Shown: positions 13,616 through 18,951 of the stretch, piece after piece
How positions within the stretch are numbered: position 1 is the first letter of the stretch
Layout of the letters: each line of letters opens with the position of its first letter
The notes under the pieces: generated by a model
Seen by the model: the letters and a program-made list of their open reading frames with translations, nothing else
What the model was told of the DNA's origin: nothing
Database searches by the model: none
Translations under genes and position numbers: made by a program
NCBI GenBank assembly: GCA_016213425.1
Contig: JACRAI010000015.1
Span: 1 to 18,951, forward strand
DNA length: 18,951 nt
Origin: an archaeon
Lineage (GTDB): Archaea > Nanobdellota > Nanobdellia > Woesearchaeales > ARS49
Direction of reading: 5' to 3'

Positions 13616-14254
13616 ATGATAAAAGCAGTCTTATTTGATTTTTGGGGAACACTTGCCGAGAACGGAACATATTCACCTCTTAGGCAAACTTATGAAATGT
13701 TCAGATTGAGAATACCTTTCGGAAATTTCGTTACTAGTTTTGAACAAGTAGTAATGACAAAAAAATATGAGGACAAAACAGAAGCATTCACAAAAGCTTT
13801 AGATTTGCTTCACAGAACACCTAGAGGAGATCAGCTTGACAAATTAATTGGTTTATGGAATAAAAACGTTCTTTTAGCAACTCTTTATCCTGAAACAATA
13901 GAAGTACTCGAAGAATTAAAAAAAAAAGGAATAAAAATAGCTGTGCTTTCTAACACTCCTAGTTTTACTGGAAGAGATGTCCTTCAAAAATTTGATTTAG
14001 AAAAATATTTTGACGTTGTAATGTTTTCTTACGAGCAAGAAATGTTAAAAACAGACCCTGCATTCTTCAAAAAAACCCTCAAAGAATTAGGAGTGAAAAA
14101 AGAAGAAGCATTAATGATAGGAGACAGCCTGCCAACAGATGTTAAAGGAGCTGAAGCTGCAGGAATAAAAGCAGTATTAATTGATAGAAAAAACAACCGA
14201 GAACACCCAGAAAAAATTCTAAATTTAAAACAAGTAATGAAATATTTAGAATAA
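13616..14254 (+). CDS. HAD-superfamily hydrolase with Trp replacing motif I second Asp
   Basis: The 212 residues show all HAD blocks: motif I FDFWGTL at 7-13 with nucleophile Asp8; a helical cap from about 20-85; motif II VLSNTPSF (Ser/Thr about 117-119); motif III Lys in KTDPAFFKK (about 143-151); and motif IV IGDSLPTDVKGAEAAG with the metal acids. The second motif I Asp, the usual general acid for phosphatases (DxD), is Trp10. HAD proteins with a bulky aromatic here are more like L-2-haloacid dehalogenases (DxYGT), so ordinary phosphatase activity is doubtful. A DFWGT-type motif I is, by my recollection, not rare among unassigned HADs. It closely follows Alba and probably belongs to the same transcript. 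Confidence 0.9.
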   Translation: MIKAVLFDFWGTLAENGTYSPLRQTYEMFRLRIPFGNFVTSFEQVVMTKKYEDKTEAFTKALDLLHRTPRGDQLDKLIGLWNKNVLLATLYPETIEVLEELKKKGIKIAVLSNTPSFTGRDVLQKFDLEKYFDVVMFSYEQEMLKTDPAFFKKTLKELGVKKEEALMIGDSLPTDVKGAEAAGIKAVLIDRKNNREHPEKILNLKQVMKYLE

Positions 14255-14297
14255 AACAAGCATTATTAATTCTTTAAAACATTATTTGCAAGCATAC

Positions 14298-14309
14298 AAA
14301 TATTTATTA
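14298..14309 (+). promoter_or_regulatory. TATA box for purA
   Basis: aaatatttatta lies 22-33 nt before an ATG at 14331 that opens a nine-codon frame, and 53-64 nt before the purA ATG. This puts the transcript start near 14325-14331. Confidence 0.4.
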
Positions 14310-14330
14310 AACTATTCAAGTAGCCAGTGT

Positions 14331-14360
14331 ATGAAAGAGTCTGGTTTAAAGGGGGATTAA
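14331..14360 (+). other. nine-codon upstream frame overlapping the purA ribosome site
   Basis: ATG at 14331 begins MKESGLKGD and ends in TAA at 14358-14360, one base before the purA ATG at 14362. Its codons for Lys-Gly-Asp are the purA Shine-Dalgarno tract (aaaggggga). Translating this frame would cover the ribosome site. It may be an accident of the GGGGGAT leader or a tiny leader peptide. Confidence 0.3.
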
Positions 14361-14361
14361 A

Positions 14362-15600
14362 ATGCTAACTATTGTTGTGGGCGCTCAGTGGGGCGATGAA
14401 GGTAAAGGAAAAATTATAGATTTTCTTGCAGAAAAAGCAGACCTTGTTGTTAGATATCAAGGAGGAAACAACGCAGGACACACCGTAGTACACAATGGAA
14501 CAACATAACAATTACATTTAATGCCTTCAGGAGCAGTTCAAAACAAAGAAGTTAGCTTAGGCGCAGGAGTAGTTATTGACCCAAGAGTTCTGTTTGAAGA
14601 AATAGAAAATCTAAAAGCTAAAGGAAAAACGGTTAGTTTAACAATAGACCCAAGAGCACACATAATTCTTCCTCATCACGCACACCTAGATGTTTTAAGA
14701 GAAAAAGGCACAGGAAAAATCGGAACAACAGGCAGAGGCATAGGTCCAGTACATGAAGATAAGTATGGAAGAAAAGGAATACGATTTGAAGAATTCATAG
14801 ATAGTGAACGATTTTCTAAACGAGTTAATCATCTTGAAATCGAAAAAGCCTTTTTAATAGAAAATTTTCATTGCGACAGCATTAATGAGTGTAGAGAGCA
14901 CATACCAAGATATCACGAATTAGGCAGTAACCTAAAAAAATATGTTGGAGATGTAGCATTAAAAGTAAATGAATACTTAAACAAAGATAAAACAGTCCTG
15001 TTAGAAGGAGCACAAGGAACTTTCTTAGATATTAATTTCGGAACTTACCCTTATGTTACTTCATCCCACCCAATATCTGGAGGTGCTTGCGTTGGCGCAG
15101 GAATCAGTCCTAAAAAAGTAGATCATGTTATAGGAGTTACAAAAGCATACACTACAAGAGTCGGGCAAGGACCTTTCCCAACTGAACAAAATAACGAATT
15201 AGGAGAAGAAATGAGACAAAAAGGCAACGAATTCGGAACAACCACAGGAAGACCACGAAGATGCGGCTGGCTTGATTTAGTAATGTTAAGATACAGTCAC
15301 TTATTAAACGGATTCACTGAATTAGCTATAACAAAACTAGATGTTCTTTCAGGATTAAAAAAAATAAAAGTGGCAATTGCTTATGAATGTGAAGGGGAAA
15401 TAATAAAAGAATGGCCTACAAACCTTGAAATACTAGAAAAATGCAAACCAATATACACAGAATTTGACGGCTTCGAATTAACAGGCAACGAATTACCTAA
15501 AGAAGCAAAAATTTATTTAAAATTCATACAAAAAGAAATAAACACTCCGATAAAAATGGTTTCAGTAGGCGCAGATAGAGAAAAAACTTTGTTTTTATAG
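14362..15600 (+). pseudogene. purA: adenylosuccinate synthetase with in-frame stop at codon 49
   Basis: PurA joins IMP and aspartate with GTP to make adenylosuccinate, the first step from IMP to AMP. From the ATG at 14362 the frame starts VVGAQWGDEGKGK (P-loop) and YQGGNNAGHTVV with the catalytic-loop His, then meets TAA at 14506-14508 after NGTT. It resumes in the same frame QLHLMPSG and runs intact to 15600: GTTGRGIGP, LLEGAQGTFLD, TTTGRPRRCGW, SVGADREKTLF. The whole would be 412 residues, near the bacterial length (about 430) and longer than many archaeal forms (about 340). One base change from TAT/TAC (Tyr) or AAA (Lys) would produce this TAA. A restart at the Met at 14521 would lose the P-loop. 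Either a real nonsense mutation or a sequence error. A GGGGG ribosome site lies 6 nt before the start. Confidence 0.93.
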
Positions 15601-15617
15601 ATTATAGAATAGAAAAG

Positions 15618-15627
15618 ATTTAAAACA
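15618..15627 (+). promoter_or_regulatory. TATA box for purB
   Basis: gatttaaaac in the 47-bp gap after purA lies 21-30 nt before the ATG at 15648. purB therefore has its own promoter and need not depend on transcription through the broken purA. Confidence 0.5.
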
Positions 15628-15647
15628 AGCAATTATTCCTGCTCATT

Positions 15648-17036
15648 ATGGATATAGTTCCCTTAACAGATCGTTATTATGAAAACATAAAAGAGCTAGA
15701 ACCATTCACAGGAGAAAAAGCACTAGCAAAATACAGAATTCTAGTGGAATGCAAATATTTAGTTTGGCTTTCAAACAAAGGAGTGATAAGAACTTTTTCT
15801 AATGAAGAAAAAACTCTTTTATCAAGCTTAAATAATATAACTGAAGAAGATTTTTCGATAATAAAACAAATCGAAAGAAAAGGATACAATGGAAGACTTC
15901 CAGTTTATCATGATGTTAGAGCTGTAGAAGTTTACATAAAAGAAAAACTAAATCAAACAAGCCTAAAAGACTGCGTTAACTGGCTTCACTTCGGATTAAC
16001 TTCTGATGATACAAATAATATTGCTTACGCATTAATACATACAAGCATAATAAATAAAGTTATCACGCCAAATTTAGAACAAATATTAAATTCCCTGTTA
16101 GAATTATCAAAACAATTCAGAAACGCAGTTATTCTTGGCAGAACACACGGACAACCTGCCACAACTACAACTTTTGGAAAAGAATTATTTAATTTTTATG
16201 AAAGAATAAGAAAAGAAAAAGAACATTTATCTTCATTAAGTTATGAAGCAAAACTCAATGGTGCAACAGGAAATTACAGCGCACACATGGCAGCATTTCC
16301 TGACGTTAATTGGACTCAATTCTCAGTAGATTTCATAAATTCATTCAATGAAGAAACTTTCGGAGTGAAATTAAGTCCCAATTTAACAACTACCCAAATC
16401 GAACCTCATGATTCTTTTGCAAGAATTTGCGACAGCTTAAAAAGAATTAATACAACAATAACAGGATTAAATCAAGACATATGGGGATACATAAGTGATG
16501 AATGGCTGGCTCAAAAAACAGGAAATTACGCAGGATTTTCATACATAGGCTCTTCATCAACAATGCCTCACAAGTTAAACCCAACAGATTTTGAAAACAG
16601 CGAAGGAAACTTAGGCTTAGCAAACGCTCTTCTAGAATTCTTCTCAAGAAAACTACCAATCTCAAGATTCCAAAGAGACATATCAGATTCAACAGTATTA
16701 AGAAACTCAATAATAGCATTCGCATACTCATTAAATGCATACAAAGCATTACTGAAAGGATTAAGCAAAATAGATGTTAATTATCCAAAAATTAAACAAA
16801 CACTTGAAGAACACCCAGAAGTTATAACTGAAGGAGTGCAAACAATCCTAAGATCACTCAATTATGATGAACCTTACGAAAAAATGAAAGAATTATCTAG
16901 AGGAAAAAAAGTAACCCTTGAAGAATTAAGAGCATTCATTCAAACATTAAATGTACCTCAAGAAATGAAAGAAAAACTACTAAATTTATCTCCAGAAAAT
17001 TATTATGGAATGGCAGATAAATTTATTCCGGAATAA
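15648..17036 (+). CDS. purB: adenylosuccinate lyase, bacterial type
   Basis: PurB splits adenylosuccinate into AMP and fumarate and, where the pathway exists, SAICAR into AICAR. The 462 residues match the E. coli-type lyase from end to end: LTDRYYENIKEL at the start, WLHFGLTSDDTNNIAYAL, GRTHGQPATTTTFGKE (about 164-179) with a catalytic His, NGATGNYSAHMAAFPDVNW, TTQIEPHD, then SSSTMPHKLNPTDFENSEGN (about 303-322), the flexible signature loop with the catalytic Ser. The tail PYEKMKELSRGKKVTLEELR also matches. Archaeal and B. subtilis-type PurB are shorter and diverge more, so bacterial acquisition is likely, by inference. It directly follows purA with its own promoter. No upstream purine genes are in the window, so IMP supply is unknown. 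Confidence 0.96.
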   Translation: MDIVPLTDRYYENIKELEPFTGEKALAKYRILVECKYLVWLSNKGVIRTFSNEEKTLLSSLNNITEEDFSIIKQIERKGYNGRLPVYHDVRAVEVYIKEKLNQTSLKDCVNWLHFGLTSDDTNNIAYALIHTSIINKVITPNLEQILNSLLELSKQFRNAVILGRTHGQPATTTTFGKELFNFYERIRKEKEHLSSLSYEAKLNGATGNYSAHMAAFPDVNWTQFSVDFINSFNEETFGVKLSPNLTTTQIEPHDSFARICDSLKRINTTITGLNQDIWGYISDEWLAQKTGNYAGFSYIGSSSTMPHKLNPTDFENSEGNLGLANALLEFFSRKLPISRFQRDISDSTVLRNSIIAFAYSLNAYKALLKGLSKIDVNYPKIKQTLEEHPEVITEGVQTILRSLNYDEPYEKMKELSRGKKVTLEELRAFIQTLNVPQEMKEKLLNLSPENYYGMADKFIPE

Positions 17037-17050
17037 ACTTTGAATTTTAT

Positions 17051-17824
17051 TCAGTTTTTTGCAACAACTTCTAATTCTTTAAGTCTGTTAAAAACATACT
17101 CTGTCTCTTGCTCTTTGCCTTTGCTTTTCAAGTAATCCGTAATTAATTTTTCAGTTGATTCAACATTCGGCTCAGAAGGATTAACAACATATTTTTTCTT
17201 TAAAAAATCAACAACTGAACTATGAATTGAAAAACCAAACTGCTTAAACTTTTTTTCATACAATGTAGATCTAACATAATGTGTATGATACTGTCCATAT
17301 TGATCATTAAGCACTGAAAATCTTCTTAATGTTAAATCTTTAAAGAAACCTATTTCAAAAAGCTTCCCAGATTCTAAATCCCATGCAACAGATTCCAAAC
17401 CAAAAAAAGCAGTTTTTAACCTGGTGCCTATTGAAGGAGCTTCATTGTGTTCTTTGGAATATTTTGATTGCGTGAAAGGAATTATATCTACACTTTTACC
17501 ATTTGGCAAGTCCAGCTTGTAAGAATTATACCTGTTGCGTTCAAGTTGCCCAATGCTTGAAAGTGCTTTTTGCATGTCTTCTTCTGTCACTGTTTTTGAA
17601 GCGTCATCAAGAACTAGATCAAGATCATTAATAGGTATTTCCACATTGTTGGCTGTTGAAATAAAAAAATCTCTTATAATTCCCCCAAGAACATAAACTT
17701 TTGAAGGAGCTCTTGATTGAACATCTTTATAGACGGTCAAATAACCATTTTTATCCAAAAAATTCTCAAAAGCAGGAACTTGCTCTGAGAAATCATGCTC
17801 GTTAACAGGTAAATTTATTTTCAT
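17051..17824 (-). CDS. nucleotidyltransferase with class II CCA/poly(A)-polymerase-like head domain
   Basis: The 257 residues open with a nucleotidyltransferase fold: VYVLGGIIRDFF at 43-54 (the G-G-x-x-R-D motif) followed by INDLDLVLDD at 65-74 with the D-x-D metal ligands, then KSVDIIPFTQS carrying the next acidic strand. This is the pattern of the head domain in bacterial-type class II CCA-adding enzymes and poly(A) polymerases. LTLRRFSVLN, about two thirds along, recalls their conserved arginine region. The usual C-terminal body and tail helices are short or missing (class II enzymes are generally 380 residues or more), and archaeal CCA enzymes are class I. It may therefore be a stand-alone transferase for another RNA or small molecule. 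A ggtgg ribosome site lies 5 nt before the ATG. It is divergent from the HIT gene and converges on purB with a 14-bp gap. Confidence 0.78.
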   Translation of the reverse strand: MKINLPVNEHDFSEQVPAFENFLDKNGYLTVYKDVQSRAPSKVYVLGGIIRDFFISTANNVEIPINDLDLVLDDASKTVTEEDMQKALSSIGQLERNRYNSYKLDLPNGKSVDIIPFTQSKYSKEHNEAPSIGTRLKTAFFGLESVAWDLESGKLFEIGFFKDLTLRRFSVLNDQYGQYHTHYVRSTLYEKKFKQFGFSIHSSVVDFLKKKYVVNPSEPNVESTEKLITDYLKSKGKEQETEYVFNRLKELEVVAKN

Positions 17825-17857
17825 CTACACCACCCAAAAAAAAAGAAATGTTAAACA

Positions 17858-17866
17858 CTTATAAAT
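17858..17866 (-). promoter_or_regulatory. TATA box for nucleotidyltransferase gene
   Basis: On the minus strand atttataag lies 34-42 nt before the ATG at 17824, leaving room for a short leader with the ggtgg site. Confidence 0.4.
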
Positions 17867-17889
17867 ATTTATGTAAAAAAAACACAAGA

Positions 17890-17897
17890 TTTATAAT
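17890..17897 (+). promoter_or_regulatory. TATA box for HIT gene
   Basis: tttataat lies 23-30 nt before the ATG at 17920. It would fall inside the coding region if the upstream in-frame ATG at 17848 were used, so it favours 17920. Confidence 0.55.
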
Positions 17898-17919
17898 CAA
17901 AAATAAAAAACAAAACAAC

Positions 17920-18330
17920 ATGGACAACTGCATCTTTTGCAAAATAATAAAGGGGGAAATTCCTTGTGAGAAAATTTATGAAGATGAATATACTTTAGCA
18001 TTTCTTGACATTATGCCTGTAAATGAAGGACATACACTAGTAATACCTAAAAAACATTCAGAACAATTAATATTAAATCATGATGGAGATTTACATCACG
18101 TTATGGACACGATAAGAAAAGTTGTTCCAATAATACTTAAAGCAGTAAAAGCCGATGGCTGGAATTTAGGGGTTAATAATGGAAAAGCAGCAGGACAAGC
18201 AGTATTTCACACTCATTTTCACTTAATTCAAAGATTTGCAAATGACGGCTTAAAACACTGGCCTCACAAGAATTCTACGCCAGAAGAAAGAACAAAACTA
18301 GCTGAAAAAATACAACAAGTCCTAAAGTAA
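17920..18330 (+). CDS. HIT-family nucleotide hydrolase or transferase
   Basis: The 136 residues from the ATG at 17920 match HIT proteins of the HINT branch: CIFCKIIKGEIPCEKIYED (Cys4, Cys7), FLDIMPVNEGHTLVIPKKH (His46) and the histidine triad HTHFH at 97-101, ending HLIQRF. Cys4, Cys7, His46 and His97 can bind the structural zinc found in many members. HINT enzymes hydrolyse purine nucleoside phosphoramidates such as AMP-lysine in the cytoplasm. A longer frame starts at 17848, but its first 24 residues are Lys/Asn-rich, unlike the family, and contain the TATA box. The family's usual length (110-140) agrees with the start chosen. It may work near purine metabolism, although proximity to purAB alone is weak evidence. 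Confidence 0.95.
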   Translation: MDNCIFCKIIKGEIPCEKIYEDEYTLAFLDIMPVNEGHTLVIPKKHSEQLILNHDGDLHHVMDTIRKVVPIILKAVKADGWNLGVNNGKAAGQAVFHTHFHLIQRFANDGLKHWPHKNSTPEERTKLAEKIQQVLK

Positions 18331-18393
18331 AGTCACAGGACACCCTTTTTCTTAGCAGATAATATCCGTTTCACCAAAGCTAAAAAGCCGTAA

Positions 18394-18402
18394 CCTTTAA
18401 AA
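18394..18402 (+). promoter_or_regulatory. TATA box for tRNA-Met
   Basis: ctttaaaac lies 35-43 nt before the mature 5' end. This spacing would fit a pre-tRNA with a short leader. It lies in an AC-rich stretch between the HIT gene and the tRNA. Confidence 0.35.
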
Positions 18403-18436
18403 CCCCAAACCATAAACCACAAACCAACAACTAATT

Positions 18437-18512
18437 GGCGGAGTAGCTTAGCCTGGTCTAAAGCGCCACGCTCATAACGTGGAGACCACGAGTTCAAATC
18501 TCGTTTCCGCCA
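18437..18512 (+). tRNA. tRNA-Met (CAT), probably elongator
   Basis: The 76-nt cloverleaf folds fully. Acceptor ggcggag pairs with ttccgcc (one G-T pair) with discriminator A. The D arm is gctt/aagc. Anticodon stem ccacg/cgtgg encloses loop ctcataa with anticodon CAT. The variable region is 5 nt, and the T arm is acgag/ctcgt with loop ttcaaat. CCA is not encoded, as usual in archaea. The anticodon stem lacks the three G-C pairs next to the loop that mark initiator tRNA, so elongator Met is favoured. A CAT anticodon can also be tRNA-Ile2 after modification, which sequence alone does not exclude. No intron is present. Confidence 0.95.
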
Positions 18513-18550
18513 TTTTGTGCTAAGAACTCTTGAATTAATTATTTTGGCTT

Positions 18551-18673
18551 TAAGAGCTTATAACGCCGAAATTTCAGCGTTTTGCAGCTTTGCTTTAGCA
18601 AACCTAAAATTGTTTTATTCTAGTTTTTGCACGATTTTCGCGAGTTCAATCAATCCTACTTGTTGAACTCTCG
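18551..18673. repeat. cluster of inverted repeats after the tRNA
   Basis: Between the tRNA and the minus-strand gene the sequence holds no convincing gene but has several palindromes in a row. taagagctta (18551-18560). aacgccgaaatttcagcgtt (18562-18581), a 20-bp near-perfect palindrome. tttgct/agcaaa (18589-18602). And an 11-bp arm pair cgcgagttcaa (18639-18649) with ttgaactctcg (18663-18673), one mismatch and 13-nt loop. Possible roles are transcript ends, protein-binding sites or the border of an integrated element. Confidence 0.55.
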
Positions 18674-18689
18674 TTCGTACACTCGATAA

Positions 18690-18712
18690 AAACTTTAAAG
18701 TTAATAAAGTTT
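18690..18712 (-). terminator. hairpin with T-run after the RHH gene
   Basis: aaacttta (18690-18697) pairs with taaagttt (18705-18712) over 8 bp with a 7-nt loop. In the minus direction it follows the stop at 18741, and the T-run continues past the stem (aaaaa on the plus strand to 18686). An intrinsic-type terminator is possible, although archaeal termination mainly needs the T-run. Confidence 0.35.
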
Positions 18713-18740
18713 CCTCTTTTTTTGTGATTTGAACGCTCGT

Positions 18741-18950
18741 TTATATTAAATAGCTTTCGTGTTTGTTCTTCTTCTCGCTTAATTTTTCTAACTTTTGGTT
18801 TAGTTTCAGGATTGTTGAATGGATTTCATTAAATTTGTTCTCAAACAATAAATCTTTTTCTAAAGCAAGAAATCTAAGATAATCAGAAATATTCGAATGA
18901 CCTTTAGCATGAACTATGTTTAACAACCGCTGATATTGCGATGTACTCAT
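18741..18950 (-). CDS. ribbon-helix-helix-like DNA-binding protein, possibly 5' partial
   Basis: The visible 69 residues read MSTSQYQRLLNIVHAKGHSN then ISDYLRFLALEKDLLFENK, followed by a Lys/Glu-rich helix (LKLNQKLEKLSEKKNK) likely to form a coiled coil. A strand with alternating side chains, a helix, a K-G-[HF]-x-x-[IV]-S-[DE]-Y-[LI]-R turn and a second helix form the ribbon-helix-helix plan of CopG/Arc-like repressors and of MobC-type or plasmid accessory proteins. The window ends one base past the ATG. In this family the strand usually begins several residues earlier, so the true start may lie outside. It sits just beyond a tRNA and a palindrome cluster, a common place for integrated elements. 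Confidence 0.6.
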   Translation of the reverse strand: MSTSQYQRLLNIVHAKGHSNISDYLRFLALEKDLLFENKFNEIHSTILKLNQKLEKLSEKKNKHESYLI

Positions 18951-18951
18951 G

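Noticed and set aside
7879..14508. Stop-codon reassignment as explanation for the two broken genes
   Set aside because: One stop is TAG and the other TAA, while intact genes here end normally in TAA, TAG and TGA; two separate lesions or errors are simpler.
14521..15600. Treating the post-stop purA segment as an independent gene starting at the Met at 14521
   Set aside because: It would lack the P-loop and catalytic loop, has no promoter or ribosome site of its own, and is in frame with the upstream part.
16447..16768. Minus-strand open frames opposite purB
   Set aside because: They overlap the strongly conserved PurB signature region and have no homology signal of their own.
17848..17919. 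N-terminal extension of the HIT protein from the ATG at 17848
   Set aside because: The Lys/Asn-rich extension is unlike the family and contains the TATA box at 17890-17897.
18513..18740. CRISPR-like array after the tRNA
   Set aside because: The repeats are individually different palindromes without a constant repeat unit or regular spacers.

Overview
The window reads as an AT-rich archaeal chromosome. Archaeal markers are ribosomal protein S17e, Alba, a TFB-type zinc ribbon, a COG2112-type kinase, TATA-like boxes usually 22-33 nt before start codons (mostly leaderless genes), and a tRNA-Met whose gene does not encode CCA. Very low GC, small genes, bacterial-type purine genes and toxin-antitoxin remnants suggest a DPANN lineage such as Woesearchaeota or Pacearchaeota. 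That placement is inference.

Layout. 1-106: tail of a DUF2080 transposon-associated gene. 244-1406: small TFB-like zinc-ribbon protein, then a two-TM protein with a Lys/Glu/Thr-rich tail. 1557-4637: isoleucyl-tRNA synthetase. 4711-6203: tiny membrane protein, a hairpin, and a HemK-like methyltransferase fused to a predicted kinase. 6270-7865: nitroreductase and an alpha/beta hydrolase. 7879-8477 (minus): antitoxin plus RelE/ParE-like toxin broken by an in-frame TAG. 8574-9341: TauE/SafE permease. 9385-10903: decayed fragments, then an AbiEi/AbiEii-like toxin-antitoxin pair with a palindromic operator. 10956-11819 (minus): two-gene operon of unknown function with strong, near-identical Shine-Dalgarno leaders. 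11942-12847: paralog of the first hydrolase. 13084-14254: S17e, Alba and a HAD-fold protein, closely packed. 14362-17036: purA (in-frame TAA at codon 49) and bacterial-type purB. 17051-17824 (minus): nucleotidyltransferase related to the CCA-transferase/poly(A)-polymerase head domain. 17920-18330: HIT protein. 18437-18512: tRNA-Met(CAT). 18551-18712: cluster of inverted repeats. 18741-18950 (minus): ribbon-helix-helix-like protein.

Together: translation and chromatin (IleRS, S17e, Alba, tRNA, probable release-factor methyltransferase) and IMP-to-AMP conversion (PurA, PurB) form a housekeeping backbone. It is interrupted by accessory segments: the DUF2080 fragment, the broken RelE module, the AbiE pair and probably the RHH gene.

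The best leads are these. (1) The AbiE cassette lies between an intact gene 3' end and a decayed copy of that same 3' end, like an insertion that duplicated its target. (2) The unknown SD-led operon next to it. (3) The nonsense codon in purA. (4) The methyltransferase-kinase fusion. (5) A 78-bp near-identical block shared by the two otherwise diverged hydrolases. I did not find a clear CRISPR array, complete insertion sequence or rRNA.
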